A stretch of 64,000 bases of DNA from Heterotrichella gracilis. Its lineage: Eukaryota > Sar > Xanthophyceae > Tribonematales > Xanthonemataceae. The notes below the pieces were generated by a model, which saw only the letters and a list, made by a program, of their open reading frames with translations, made no database searches and was not told the origin of the DNA. The DNA lies in contig JAULBX010003332.1 of assembly GCA_032358255.1 (NCBI GenBank), forward strand, positions 186,001 to 250,000, read 5' to 3'. Each line of letters begins with the position of its first letter. The first letter of the stretch is position 1. Positions 10,238 through 23,300 of this stretch are shown one piece after another. A program made the translations under genes and the position numbers.

Positions 10238-12935
10238 ATGGGCAGCAGTGGCAGTGCAGCAGGTGTACCAGGTACGGCAACTGCACAGGGGGAGGTTCCA
10301 CTCGCCCAGGCAGCCAGCAGTGACGACGCAGCGGGTATGCCAGGCTTGGCCCGAACAGTGGGGGAGGCGCCACCCATACAATCAGCCGCCAGCCCTTCTC
10401 ACCTGCACACACCTGGGCAATCAGCCGCTGCAAGCCCCGCTTTGAGAGGCAGCTGCAATGCACCTACTGGGGTGGCCGACCACAGCACCAGCAGTACTCA
10501 TGCTGAGCTGGCGCCAGGTGGCGATGGCGAGGTGCCAGATGGTGGTGTCATGGGGCCAGGTGTTGGCGGTACGGGGTCAGATGGGGATGCAGGACAAGAG
10601 GGCAGGGATGGGGGCTCCAATCCTGAGGGCAACGATGGTGTGGTTACCAATCAGCCGAAGAAAAGGACTGGAGATGGTCTGGGCAAGGATGGGCATGGGG
10701 CTGCAGCAGATGGGGCGGCCACTGAGGCGGCTTCATTCCAATCAGCATTGGTGGAGCTGCTGCAGGGAGGGCAGTACAGCAGGTGCTTGCAGGTGGTCAG
10801 GAAACCCCCGCAAGGGTTTCCCCTTGCCATGTGCCAGCAGGTGACGGCCATGTGCCGCGTCCATGTGGCTGCTGCAGCCAATGAGTGGCATCTGGTACGT
10901 GCAGGGGCTGGCAGTAGGGCTGTGATGTGTTCAGGGTATATATCTCCTGTCTTACACAAGATCAACACACATGCCAAGGATGTGGTGGCCTGGTATGATC
11001 GCAGTATGCTCACGGTTGCAATTGCAATGTGAATGTAGCATGCGTGTGCTGTTCATATGGTTGGAATCACGGCATGTTGTTTTTGGAACAAATGATGCAT
11101 ACCGGGTGCGAGTGATGCCTATCTCTTTGATGGTACCTAGTCAGCTTACTATAATACATGGCGATGGTGACGGTGACGCCGCCCTCCCTGGCTGTGCAGG
11201 TGCTGGGTGTTGAGAAGGGGTGTGGGGCCCAGGAGGCCAGGCACCACTACCGCATGCTGGGCCGCATGCTGCACCCGGACAAGTGCAGGCTGCCACATGC
11301 TGCGGTATGTGGGTGCTTGCATCAACACAACTAGGGTTGCTGATGTGTCAGTGGACACAGCCTGCAGGACCTTTTTCTTTCCTTACAATGGTTGTAGTGG
11401 TGGCGATTGCTGAACTGGCTTTTGTGCCGGAATGCTTGTAATATATACACTGGTTATAGTTGGTTCCGTGCACACAGGCACTTCAGGGGCACACGAGGCA
11501 TTTTGCTGCCGCAGGGAATGCCTTGTACTGTGATTGTAACTGTGCCTGCTGCGTGCCATGCGGTCCATTCAACAACCAATAGATTTGCTTCCTGTAGGAC
11601 ACATTCAAGCTGTTGACCAGGGCAAAGCACCATGTGACGGAGGATGAAGCTGGCATGGCCTTGCAAGGAGAGGGTTGGGATGATGCCGATCCAGGCGGCC
11701 ATGAGGATGAGTGGATGGGTGCTGATGGCTGGGCATGGTGGGAGGAGTGGGATGAGAATGGGGAGGGGAGTCAGGGCCGGGAGAAGCGGCAAGCAAGCAG
11801 TGAGCACCAGGTAAGGTTCTTCACATGATTTTATGAAATAATACTTCAAGAATGGAGAAGGATGAAGTTTACGTTCACTTTCCTGCTACATTCTCTCATG
11901 TGCTGATAGAGTCAGTTTTTTGTATTAAAGCTGAACGGGCAGTCAGTCTTTCTATCCTTTGCTTTTTTTCAGCCACACACCGCACACCTTGCACCAGGGT
12001 GCCTTAGTTTTGACACAAACACGGATTTACCGATGTTTTTGTTGTTACTTTCCACAAGTGTGTGTTACTTTGGTTAACTGAGTGCTGGTTATGCAGGCCA
12101 GGAGTGCCGATGAGCAGTCCCTGTGGGAGATGGAGATGCAGGTACGAGCCTGAGATGTATAGTCTGCTGGCATGAGTGCGCCTGCATGGAGTGGAATCTG
12201 GACAGTGAGCATGGCTTGCACAACATGCATTGCTTGCCTGCGGCATTGTAGCAAGGGAGCCGGGGGCAATACCTGAGCTGGGTGGAACGGGCGTGGCTTG
12301 CAGTTTTGAGCCAGCAATGTGTTCTTTGCATGCAGTCCAGTCATGCAGCCCGACTAGCAGTTATAAGTGCAGTTTCTTGGCTATAGCCTGGTACTCAGAC
12401 CCCACCTCACAGACCCCACCTGTGGTTGGTGGGTGGTTGATGGGGAAGTCAAGTCTAGACCCTCCCCTGTGCCAGTGCCCGCACATTGTATGTTTGCTGA
12501 TCTGCTGCAATTGATACCAAGAACATGGAAGGGAACTAATGTGCCTTCTCAACAGGCGCTTGTGGCGGAGGTGTCTCGGCGCCAGGTGGCGGTGTTGCAG
12601 CCATCAGCAGGCAGTGTGGAAGCTGACCTGGACGCTAGGGCACGCAACGAGCGCGTCAGGTAGGATTCCTGGCATGGGATCAGGCGGCATACTGTACATA
12701 CGCATGCACTGTGTAGGCTACGGAAAAACCTTGCTGCATAGGCTAGGTTTAGAGTTACGCCAGTGCTGGCCACCACGGTGGTTGTGCAGTGTCATCTGGC
12801 ACATTCCAGGTCAGCGCACTCACACATCCACCATGTTGCAGGTTGGCGAGGGGTGTGCTGTCATCCCGCATGGATGCGCAGCGGCAGGACCAGGGAGGGG
12901 GCAGCAGCAATGGGTGGGGAGGGTTCATGGCGTAG
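10238..12935 (+). CDS. J-domain (DnaJ/Hsp40-like) co-chaperone
   Basis: Six exons: 10238-10894, 11200-11304, 11598-11810, 12097-12141, 12556-12659 and 12842-12935, for 405 residues. Residues 1-165 are low-complexity Gly/Ala/Ser/Pro and probably disordered. A helical stretch (ALVELLQGGQYSRCLQVVRK) leads into the J-domain at about 217-270: EWHLVLGVEKG, HHYRMLGRMLHPDKC, DTFKLLTRAKHHV. The HPD tripeptide (residues 244-246) that stimulates Hsp70 ATPase is intact. An acidic Trp/Asp/Glu/Gly-rich segment follows (GWAWWEEWDENG), then a basic helix and a glycine/serine tail. The arrangement of a helical repeat followed by J resembles plant type III J-proteins. No signal peptide, membrane helix or zinc finger is seen. 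The client and location are unknown. Confidence 0.8.
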
Positions 12936-13321
12936 ACTGTGCTTCATCCAACAAGGCGCAGCTGTGCTGTCCTCATGTGCGGGGAGGAGGACCTGCTTTG
13001 GCGGCGTCATGCGCTGATGCTATGGTGCATCCTGGGTTGTTGGCGGTCACAATCATAATTGAAGTGCAGGTGGTCCTGAGTTCATCCGGCTGTGGGTACG
13101 GCACGCCTATGTGGTGGGACTGGCCCTTGCAAATCCTGCCTGGTCGGAGGTGTATAGCTACAGGATGGGGCAACAATAGCTGGTGCGATGTGCATCTGCA
13201 CAGTGTCTACAACAATGTTTGTAGTGGCAGTTGGGTGGCATTGGTCACGTTCTTAGTCTGGGGCAGCATTTTCCGTGTGATTATTGTGCCCAGATAACGT
13301 CACTCGAGGCAAAGTTAGCTC
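12936..13321. other. Convergent 3' region between two genes
   Basis: These 386 bases separate the stop of the J-domain gene (+) from the stop of the repeat-domain gene (-). They should hold both 3' UTRs. I see no other feature. Confidence 0.5.
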
Positions 13322-14782
13322 TTACTGATTTCGCTTTTTTCCTGCTAGGTCCTGCTGTGTTCGCTTTCTCCTGCTAGGGTCAGAACCCCGCTGCTTGTAC
13401 CCTTTGCCAGTGTGTGTGCGGGGTTTGGACAGTACCCTCTGGTACTCCTCTTTACTCAAGTCGCGCCGGAACAATTGGGTCTTTCCCTGCTTGGGGTGGT
13501 TCAAACTCGTCTTCACAGTACCTGCATCCATGCCCCCGGGAATACAAGCCATGTCATGGTCAGGGTCTGGGTCTTTTTCACGTCCCTGTGTACATAACTT
13601 CAAATTTTATGGGTTGCATCAGACGGTCATTAGCAGCAATTTACGTACCAGTATTGTAGTAGTAGTCCAATTTCACGCCATCCTTTTCAAAGGACACTTC
13701 CGATTTATGCTTGCAGCCCTTGTACGTCCATCCATGTTCTTCAGGGTCCGTTTTGTGCAAACCGCTGGGAGGCGGGGCCCTGATGGGGGATGCTGGGTTG
13801 GTCAGTACACTCTGAAACTCTTCTTCACTCAGGTGGCGCTGGATCAAATGCGTATTGCCATGCTTGGCGTCGGACATGCTCGTCTTCACAGTACCTGCGT
13901 GCGTGCCCACGGGCCTTTTGTGGGAAGCCTAGACAGGGCCAGGGTCTGGTGTCCTTGTGATGTACATACATCTGGGTGCAAGACTTTGAAATGGGTGTGC
14001 AAGGTGGTAGAGGCGCTACTAAAACTGGAGGCCGTGCATGGGACAAATCAGCCCTTACAGCCAATGGGCTAGGCACTGACAGCAGCAAGTGAGGCACTAT
14101 ATTGTAAAAGTACATCGATATCTGTAGCACTGCACTTATACAGGCTGCAGTGGAACCACATAGCAACCAAGGTTCGCCTAGGACAGGGGGTTTCAGATGC
14201 CTGTAGAGTAGTAGTAGTCTAGCTTCACCCCGTCCTTGTTTTCGTAGAAGGCAACGAAGGACCCAGGGTGGTGACCCCGGTACTTCCACCCATATTTCTC
14301 AGGCTTCGTTTTGTGGGCGCTGGTGGGAGGAGGGTCACTGCAGTGGAACCTTGAAGACCTGCGCATCCACCCCGCATGTATACATGTAGTACTGCGAGAA
14401 AATTTCGGAGGGCTGCAGAAACAGCATACCTTGAGGGGTTATCGACACCGTTGTACGTCTTGTGCAGCTCCGGCACGGAGCCCTGCTGGGAGTCGCCGCC
14501 CTGACGCATGTGTACCCATAAGCTCGCATGCCTAGCCCACTGCATATAACTGTGTTTCGGAAGGACAGGAAGTTTGCTCAAGATATTCAACCTTGCATAG
14601 TAGACTGCCATTGGCTGACATAGACCTGGCAGTAACCCAACAAAGTGGCGGACTGTGTGACCAACAGCATTCCCCACACGGCGACCTGAGGCCCAGAACC
14701 GGGTGCTGGCACCAGCTCTAGGCGACCCTCCGCTGCCAGGCTTGTTGCCTTTCGAGCTGTCGCTGCAACATATCTGACTCAT
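13322..14782 (-). CDS. Unknown protein with two tandem 'GW-Y+G / KDGVKLDYYY-TGTVKTS' domains
   Basis: Four exons: 14430-14782, 14201-14337, 13649-13894 and 13322-13521, for 311 residues. The N-terminal ~110 residues look unstructured (MSQICCSDSSKGNKPGSGG). Copy 1 reads HKTKPEKYGWKYRG, then KDGVKLDYYYSTG|TVKTSM and HLSEEEFQSVLTNP. Copy 2 reads HKTDPEEHGWTYKG, then KDGVKLDYYYNTG|TVKTSL, RRDLSKEEYQRVLSKP and HTGKGYKQR. In both copies an intron (|) splits the same glycine codon in the same phase, and the two introns are also similar near their 3' ends. So a domain plus intron was duplicated inside the gene. Intron 2 appears to use a GC donor (ACAG|GCATCTG). I do not recognise a named family. Clustered Lys, Arg and Tyr could suit nucleic-acid or polyanion binding, but that is a guess. 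Transcription is divergent from the 15503 gene. Confidence 0.72.
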
Positions 14783-15502
14783 ATTATATCAGGTGCACTT
14801 ATCGACGCGCTCACGCTAACGCGCAACTATTACCTTGGTCTGCCTTGGTACAAGGTTACAGGGGGGCTCATTTCATGGCTTCCTCCCCTTGCACGTGCGT
14901 GCATAGCGAACCGGTATCGGTATCGGACCACTTGCAGGATGCCAAGACGAGCCAAGTCAACACATACCCACAAAGTAGGCACAATTGTATATGGGTGAAC
15001 ACAGCTACAGGAATCCAATGCAAAGTTTCATCCTACGGCATTCACTCAACAGGATGCCTTTTGGTTGGGTACCCATAATGAAGGCGGGTTCTTATTAGGC
15101 ACAAACGCCAAATCCGTGTCCCAGTTATTCACCGCAGGTTGAGTTGTTGCTCTGTAGCCATGCTGCACTAAGCTCTTTTGCGTGGAATGCACCCGGCATG
15201 CTTGGCCACAGTGCCTGGTCCATGGCTTTGAATGGCCGTCCCTGTGAAGCTTGTCAGCACGACGCCCTTGCCAATCAACTCATGCAGTTAATTATGCGAT
15301 TTAGGTCATGTTGCGCGGGCAAAGTGCATAGCTGCCCTGTCTCCTGATAAACCAGTACACGCCATGACCACCCCTCTGTCTGCCCTGCACGACAGCGCAG
15401 CACCAGATGCGACCTGGCAGGTGCGGTGATCGGTCTGCTGTGGAATCGCTGGTCATTTCTTAGAGCTGGGTTGACCAGCCATCAACACAATTATTGACGG
15501 TC
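14783..15502. promoter_or_regulatory. Divergent promoter region
   Basis: 720 bases lie between the starts of the repeat-domain gene (-) and the coiled-coil gene (+). No convincing exon, repeat or named motif is visible. If the coiled-coil gene has an upstream exon, it would be here. Confidence 0.4.
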
Positions 15503-18282
15503 ATGCTGACATCACAGGCACTTGTGGAGTCTGCCACCGTGGAGTGGGAGCATAAACTGGGTCACCTGCCGGTCCCTCAGGGCAAAGACCTTTCAAACCT
15601 CCCAGCTTTTCGGTAGGTATCAGCAAGCTTTGTTGCATTTTGGTTTCTAACAGCATTGGGTGCAAGCATCCTACCCATGCACAGCGGTGTGGAGTTGGTA
15701 ACCTAAAAGCAGACAGACCCTGTTGACCGACCAGCCTGGTTTTGCAGGAAAGGGCTTGAACACGAGCTGTTGATACAGCAGCACCAGCTGTCTGACCAGG
15801 ACATCTACCGTCTGTATAGACTGTTGAGGGTGCACACCATAGGCTTTCATGAGATGCTCAAGGACCTGGTGTCCAGGGCTGCCCAGCCCAAAACCCTCCT
15901 GCAAAGGGTCTGGAAAACGTACATGGAGCTGTGGAGCGAAACGCTGCAGGTGAGCCACCGCTGACATGACATTGTGCTGACCCAGCGGTGCAAAATGTGA
16001 CATGTGTCTCCAATTTATTGCAAGGTGGTTTGTTTTGCCTGGGAGTCACTTACCTGTGTTATTCCTGTGTACAGGAGTGGTTTGGACATGAACTTATGGT
16101 TCTTATCATTGAGCATGATCAGGCATTGGCCGAGTGCAGATCAATCCAGCAGGAAAACAGGTACTGACATGTGATGAATTCTGTGGCCTCTACAGAGCGG
16201 CCCTTACGTTCTCAATTTGATGTCGCTTGTACATGTAATGCACCATCCACTACCAGTATATGTAACCAGGGCACCAACTGAAATTTTCAGGCATTGGCTG
16301 CTGTAGGGTTTAACCTCTGGGGTTCTATCCGTTCACTCTTGTGTCATGCAATGCAGTGCACTCAAAGACCGAGCGGAGTTGCTGATCAAGAATGCGATCG
16401 ACCATCTGGCCCACCAGCGCATGCTGGACATGCAAAACGCGGCGTTGGAGGCGGACTTGCGGGACCATGCACAGGTAAAAGTGTAGTGGCGCTGCAGTAA
16501 TCCCGCAAAATTTATCTGGCAAAATTTGGATCTTAATGCAAGTGCAGTTAATCATAGAGGCGCTTTTATAATGAGGTGGGACTGCCAGTGGGATGAATGT
16601 GACTTGATGCTTGACAAGGGTTTTTGTGTCACCCTCAGAGCATTGGAGCACTGCAAGCAAGCTTGAGTAATCTGGAAGCTGAGGGCAAAGCATCAAAGGC
16701 ATATGTGCAGTCCATGAGGGAGCAGCTGATGGAGTCCAAGATGGACGCAGGGGTGAAAGACCAGGCGATCATTGCGTACCAGCAACAGCTGGAGCAATTG
16801 CACCAAGTGGTCAATGCGCAACGCAACGATATACAAACGCTGCAAGCAGAGGTGGATGAGTGGCATGGCAAGGCCGAGCAGGATGCAAGGTAAGGCCCTG
16901 TCAGTAGCATGCAAGCAGTAGTAATGTTGGGGTATTATTGTTAAACAGCCCTCATGCTGCAGAAGGCATGTTGGACTTGACAATAAATTACCCATGACAT
17001 GTCAAGATAGCCTGTTGTCTGGCAAGAACTTGCTTCAAAGTCCATTGCAACAACCAGCACATATCAAGGCAGGGGGTGGGTTATGACCTGGTGTCCTTCA
17101 GGAGTGCCCCCCAACTTCACGGTAGGGGAATTGATGGATGCACTTGTGGACAGGAAGGCAGCGCCTTCTTTTTGCCAATATCACTTCCTTAACAAAGCCT
17201 ATTCAAGGACAGGCTTGTATAATTGTTTTTTTCTTTTTTTTCTTTTTTGCATTATTGCACATGGTATTTTTATCGGTGTTTAATTTCCTGTTTGCCTTTG
17301 CAGCGCTTCTGCAGCTGCCATGCTACCCACACTAATCGCGGATGACCAAGTGCCAACGCAAAGCAGTGCGCTCAGCACGAGGAAATCGCAAGTGGCCAGT
17401 TCAACTAGTGATGATTCAGCAAATGCATGTGAGGCGGCTACGACAGGGAGCAGTCGTAAGCAGTCTGTGGTGGACCCTAGAGTAGCTGCTGGTGACCCAA
17501 TCCAGGGTGATCAAACGCAGCCTGGCAGTAAGCAACTTGTTGAATCGTGGAGTGAAGCAGTTGCAGCCTTGAAGCAATTGAATCATGGGCTAGCAGCGCA
17601 TCAGGCAGGCGATGGTCAAGCATCGGATCAGTGGAGCATGTTAGCACAGAAGTATGCGGGGTTGGAGCAATTCTTTGGCGACCACCAACACGACCTCATC
17701 AGTGCATATCAGCCGCTGCTGAGCAGGATTAGGCACCTGGAAGGGGAGCTTGCAGCGCTGGATGCATCCCAGGCATCTGCAAACTCAAACCCCAGCTGTG
17801 AACCCACATGCGTGCAGAGCAGCAGGGATACCAGTAGCTTGCCCGCAGATACCACTGCCATCGGCGTTGGTGAAGTGGCTCCTGCCAGTCCCTCTGGTCA
17901 TGGTCGTGCGCGGGTGAGCTCCATTTTCAGCCCATCCTGCGCCAGGCCGTCCACGCCGCCCTCTAGTAGCAACGGTGTAGTGGACACAGCTGCCTATCAG
18001 CAGGCGTCAGAGCGCATCCGCACACTGGAGAGGCAAGCCTCCGCCTACAAGCACCAATGGGATGACTGCTCCCAGCAGCTTTCCAGCCTGCAGCACAAGC
18101 TGCACTGCCGGTGCGCAGACCTGGATGCGGCGCAGCACCAGGTGCAGCAGCTGCGGGTGGCTAATGGCTCGCTGCAGGGCAAGGTGGAGGCGCTCACCAG
18201 GGCGCACGAAGACACGCAGGCGGAGCTGGCGCGTGTGAAGTTCTTGCATGGCCATCGCGCAAATGGCAGCATCCAGCCTTGA
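15503..18282 (+). CDS. Coiled-coil protein, unknown function
   Basis: Six exons: 15503-15612, 15748-15949, 16075-16160, 16357-16474, 16639-16889 and 17304-18282, for 581 residues. The N-terminal third is helical with a mixed globular look (GLEHELLIQQHQLSDQDIYR, EWFGHELMVLIIEHDQALAE). Residues about 175-255 have heptad-like Leu/Ala/Gln spacing (QLEQLHQVVNAQRNDIQTLQ), typical of a long coiled coil. A Ser/Ala/Gln-rich linker follows. The C-terminal ~90 residues form a second coiled coil (RIRTLERQASAYKHQWDDC, then LHCRCADLDAAQHQVQQL). No membrane helix or enzyme motif is seen. A centrosomal, flagellar or vesicle-tether role would fit the architecture but is not shown. The start is the first ATG in frame with exon 1. 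An extra upstream exon is possible because AG also precedes the second part of that exon. Confidence 0.7.
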
Positions 18283-20386
18283 GAAAGCCATGCTTTTCAG
18301 AGCCAACGTGCCGGTCAGCGTGTCTCAGAAGCAATGTCAGCGAGCGTGCTCAGAGATCAGCCACATGGAGCCATCGAGTGATGTGGCAGAAAACTGTGCT
18401 GTGCTGTATACGGATTATATGTATGTGTGTATTGACTTTGGCTAACAGCCGGCTTACTAAGTAGCTGGGCTATAGGGCCCTACATCGTTTGCGGTGCCCT
18501 GGTGCGAGCCAGTGGTCCGTTTCTTTCTTTCCTCTCAAGCGACTGCCGACTGCCATGGCCAGGTGATGGCAGTGGCTTGCGCAGGCCCTGCTATGTGGCG
18601 TAGCAGTGCAAGGCCATGGCATGCATATGGTGTGAGCCTTTTGGTGCTCAAGCAACTTGCTTGAAGTTGCGCTTGTGGCCACCCAACTCCGCAACACTGT
18701 CCCTTCCTGTACAGACATGTACACTATTATCATAGCCTTCATTTTTTTTTTTGCGTTCCCTTTCTTTTGAAAGAATTTTTTTCCTAGGTGCTAATAGGCG
18801 GTGGAAAGAAGCAATTTGAACACCCACTTTATAATATTGTTAAACCACCCATTGGCAGTGCCAAAATCAGCAGTACTACCTGCCAGTGGTCTTGGTCCAC
18901 CAGGAGTCGACTGAATCCAGATCCAGGAGTCCTGCCGACGGCGTGAAGGATGCCATTGGCACACAGTGACTGTGTGCAGTGCAGCAATCATTATATGATA
19001 TGATCATCTGATTTGAACCAGCTGGAGTGCCACAAAAGTTATTCAAGCAACTTGAAGGCTGGAGTTCATTGTGTACCTGCCACTGCGGTTGGCCATCCTG
19101 CCAGGATGAAAGGATGGACCATGCACTCTGGATTCCAACGTCCATCAGAAAATACTTGTAAACGACTCGATTGATCCTCATGAGCCACATGATGCTCAGT
19201 GAAGTTTGCCATTGAAGTGATTTTTACAGCAATGAACGTGGAATGTGGAACTTCCCAGTCTCGCAAGAGCTGAGAAACTAACGAAGTGAGCCTAGTCTGC
19301 AACGAATACCGCCGGAACGGTTCGTATCCAAAAACCGCGTGCAATCTGACTATTTATCTGCTGTGACAAATTGTCTAGTAGTACGTACCCTACCCCACAA
19401 TGGGGTATGCATACATGTACTATGGATGTATCCACAGTGACCCCAATGGCAGTCTAATGACCAGTACTGGCTGTAAAATAACTGGTGACATTGAACAGGA
19501 TGAAATGACATTGACAGTCACTACTACGCCATTTTGCCTGTTATTGAACTTCTGTATCCAGATGCAGCCTGTTTTCTTCATCGACCACAATTAAAAAATT
19601 CCCATGATGGCTCCGTATCCCTGGTGCAGCATATGACAGTGTGCCCATTGCGGTAAACCAATGCGCCCAAACTAAGCAAGCCAAGGCACCATTCTTGTGA
19701 TCAAGGTGAAGGGCAAATCTTCATCACAGGAACAAAAGAAAAAGACTTGTGAGCGTAGGTTGGTACTGGCCAAGCTTCAGTGCACCTGCCACGCTGCGTT
19801 TGTGTACGCAAAGGACATGCAGCACCCGTGGTGTGATGAAAGACAAATTTCTGGATGTTTCTGCTACACGCCCCAAAAAGTATACGACCGATTTGTCAGA
19901 TGAAGTCCTTCAAAACCACCATCGAGCACAAGGCCTACGCAAATAGCCCAATCGCCACTAATGCATGTTGTTGATGTTTCACCTCCAGGGGTGCACTGAT
20001 CTGCTGTATGGAAGTGAGCGGGTAAGCCTAGCCACTGTTGTACATGCACAAATAGTGGTAGCTTCCATTCATCCATCTACCACTCTCCACCTTGCCTTGC
20101 CAAGTAAATCAAGAGCCCTCTGTGGAAAAAGCGTTCATACATTGTTGTTACCAAAGAAAGCACAAAAAACACCCTCTCCAACAATGCTTCATAAAACACA
20201 GCGTAACATGGTCATCACTGAATCGCCAAATCCTCCCCATATGTGTTGGGGGAAATATTAAAAAAACCCCGCGCGAAAATAAAAACCCAGCTTCACCCAG
20301 CGGCTGTACAACCCTAAGCGGCGCAAAACCTCACCTCAGCACCGGGGCTCCCACCCGCAGCCCCTGGCAGTACCCCTGCCTGCTAC
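18283..20386. other. Long convergent intergenic stretch
   Basis: 2.1 kb lies between the stops of the coiled-coil gene (+) and the kinase gene (-). It has a poly-T tract near 18743 and lower GC than the genes. ORFs reach 109 codons but overlap on both strands without recognisable motifs. I see no confident gene here. Confidence 0.4.
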
Positions 20387-23300
20387 TCACTGCGCCACTG
20401 CCCCCGCTTTTAGGTCCCTGAGCTGCGGCAATATTTCTGCAAAGGTGGGCCGCTGCAGGTGGTCGGCGTGCATGCAGCTCAGGGCAAGGTCCTGCAGGCA
20501 AGGGGGGGAGGGTGAGCGCTGTTGTCGACATCAAGAGCACGCACATGTATTAAGGTGGGGTAACAATCAAAGGGCACAGGTTGAAGCCAAGAGAAAGACA
20601 AGGGTGAGTAGATAATAATTAGTCCTATTATTAGCTTATTACTCCTGACAGGGACAGGCACCGGCAAATATTTGCCCAAACTTTTAAAATAAGGGCAGCA
20701 CACACTATTGCACCGACATGCCCAAGCAACATGCTCACACTCCTGAACATGAACATGCCACCACACGCCAATGCCTCAACCCAGGGCAATGCGGGTAGCT
20801 TTGCAAATCAGTAAAGAAGATTTAGTAATACTTGTATACGCACCGCCAGTCCCTGCGGCGCATGTGGCGGGAAGCCAAGCGCGTGCTTCAGGATGGCCAC
20901 CTCCGTGATGATCTGAGGGGGGCGCATGCCATGCCAGGCGCGCTGCCCATTCCACATCTCCCACAACAGCACGCCAAATGCGTACACGTCACAGCTGGGG
21001 GTGAGCAGGCCCTCAGCCAGTATTTCGGGCGGCATGTGGGTGACTGTGCCAAGGCTGGCGGTGTTGATGGCGCCGCTGTTCAGCACGCGGCTGAGGCCAA
21101 AGTCGGCAACCTGCGGGAAGGGGTGAAGGGGTTGGTGATGGGGAGAATCGCTCTGCACAATGCCGGCAGTGACTGATTGACATGGAGGGCTTTGGCGTTG
21201 CAGCTGCAAAACTGCGTGGGGCAATCGGCGCACGCCATTGTAGAATTGACAGTACAGCCAGTATTACTGGCATGGTAAGCTGCGGCTAACCAGCAGCGGT
21301 GTCAAACCACGTTGCTCATGATGACTACAACCCACCCCTTGGTGACTTGCTGCCGCCGCACTCTCAAACGGCGTGGCGTGCCCCTGGCAGTGCACAGTGA
21401 TGCAGAGGAGTGCTCAACATCCCCCTTGCACTGCCTACCCTGCCACTCTCACTGTCACAGTGGCACTTCCCACTCATGCAGGTGCGCACCTTTGCCACCG
21501 CGCTCTCGCTGGTATTGGTCAGCAGCACGTTGCCCGCCGACAGGTCCCCGTGTATGATGTTGTGCTCGTGCAGGTAGGTCATGGCTGCTGCGATGTCCAG
21601 CGCAACCCTCAGCACCCGGCGCAACACGGCGGGGGAGGAGCTGTCAGCACTGTCTGCAAGAAACCGGAAAAAGAACAGATAATAAGCAAATTTTAAACAA
21701 AAGTGATAGAGGCCCAATAAGTACTACAATCCATCTACAGGATAGCATGCAGGCAGTCCTTGAACAGGTGCTTTGGTTACAAATTTGTACCCTCCTGCCC
21801 CCTACCTGTGCGGAAATAGCCCCTGTCCACCGCGCGCTGCAGCGAGCCCCCGCCGCAGTACTCCAGCACCATCCACGTCTCTTGCTGCTCCGAAGGGGGC
21901 GTAGGCAGGAAGGAGTTGAGGGAGGGCATGACGCCGCCGCCGGCCGCAAAGGTGGTGTGCTTGTATGTCTGGATGACGTTGGGGTGTGACAGCTGGCGGC
22001 ACAGCGCTGCCTCCAGAGCTGGGTCGCCTGTTGAGCCTGAGCCCGACCCGCTAGCAGACACGTCCTCGTTGTTGTGCACCATCACCTGCAGGGGTTGAAG
22101 AATTAGGGTCCAGGGTTCACAGGGTCAGGGTTTTTAAAATCTACACACAATAAAAGCACAATTACATCAATCGCCTTTATGAACTTTCAAGCTGGCACGC
22201 ATGTACACTTGAAATGTAGTGCACTACGCAGTCAAACCTCCAAACATTTGATACACAAATCCATATACTAGCGCGCACCTTGACCGCCACAGGGGTACCG
22301 GACCACAGTCCCCGGTACACGCGCCCGTAACTCCCCTGCCCAATCATGGGCCCCAGCTGCACATCCTTGAATGGCTCGCGCTGCGGTGTGATTGACAGCG
22401 AGGAGGGCACCGAGGCCATGGAGCTGCCGTTGGAGCGGGTGGAGGTGGTGCTGCTGATGTTGGCCTGCGGGAGTGGTGGGTGGATGGTGGGTGTGGGATG
22501 GCGTGGAGTGGGGGGGTTGATTGGCGATCAATGGTGTTGATAATCGGTTGCTGAATGGTGCATTGGGATAAGGTCTTATCTGAGGCATTAAAACCCCAGG
22601 GCTACTGCTACAATCAGCGACATGTAGAAGTGCACATCATGGGGAGGGGAGCTGAGGATGACCAGGCCACAGTGACAACCCCACATGATAGTGGACAACC
22701 CCTGGCATTGCGCACCTCCAGCACGCCAAAGTAGTAGGTGGCTCCCGAGCCTGAGAACGGCACGTAGTCGGGGACAGAAATGGCTGGCATGTTGGGGCCC
22801 AGCGAGGTGCTGTTGCTGGGTCTGTGGGGCAGCATCACAGGATGGTGTTAGCAACCAGTGGCAATTCGTATATGCAGACAATGTTTCCAAGTGAATGCAC
22901 ATGACCCTGGTCCAATGCACACGCAGGGCAGCAAGTGGGCAAGAGCCTTGCACGGTCTGTGCAGACCAGCAGCAGTGCTCGTTGTTGAAATGCCTGAATG
23001 CACAGATGACCACCCCATCATTAGCAAGGTCTACAGCTTGCATACACTGAACAGCACACATCAGTGCTGTGTGTGGACTGCCAAGTTGATGATACATATC
23101 CTCAGCAGGGCTTTGCACCCACGAGGGTGAGGGAGGTGCGCACCTGAACGCCACCTTGTGCGTGTTGGCACTGTTTGAGGTGGGGTGGCAGCTGACAGCA
23201 AAGCTGGCGCCCACACTGGCGCAGGCGCGGTACCCAGCGACGCTGATCTGCAGTGACACAAGGGGGGCGAGGTAAGGCCAGGGAGCGGGTACAGAGGGAA

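Noticed and set aside
9368-12935. One fused gene covering the small helical protein and the J-domain protein
   Set aside because: The first model ends in a stop at 10104 and the second has its own ATG at 10238 with a telomere-type repeat between them; fusion would need an extra unproven splice.
19066-19344. 92-codon minus-strand ORF with a faint transposase-like look (LLRDWEVPHSTF)
   Set aside because: The likeness is a few residues only, there is no longer ORF or terminal repeat, and overlapping ORFs on the same strand are as long.
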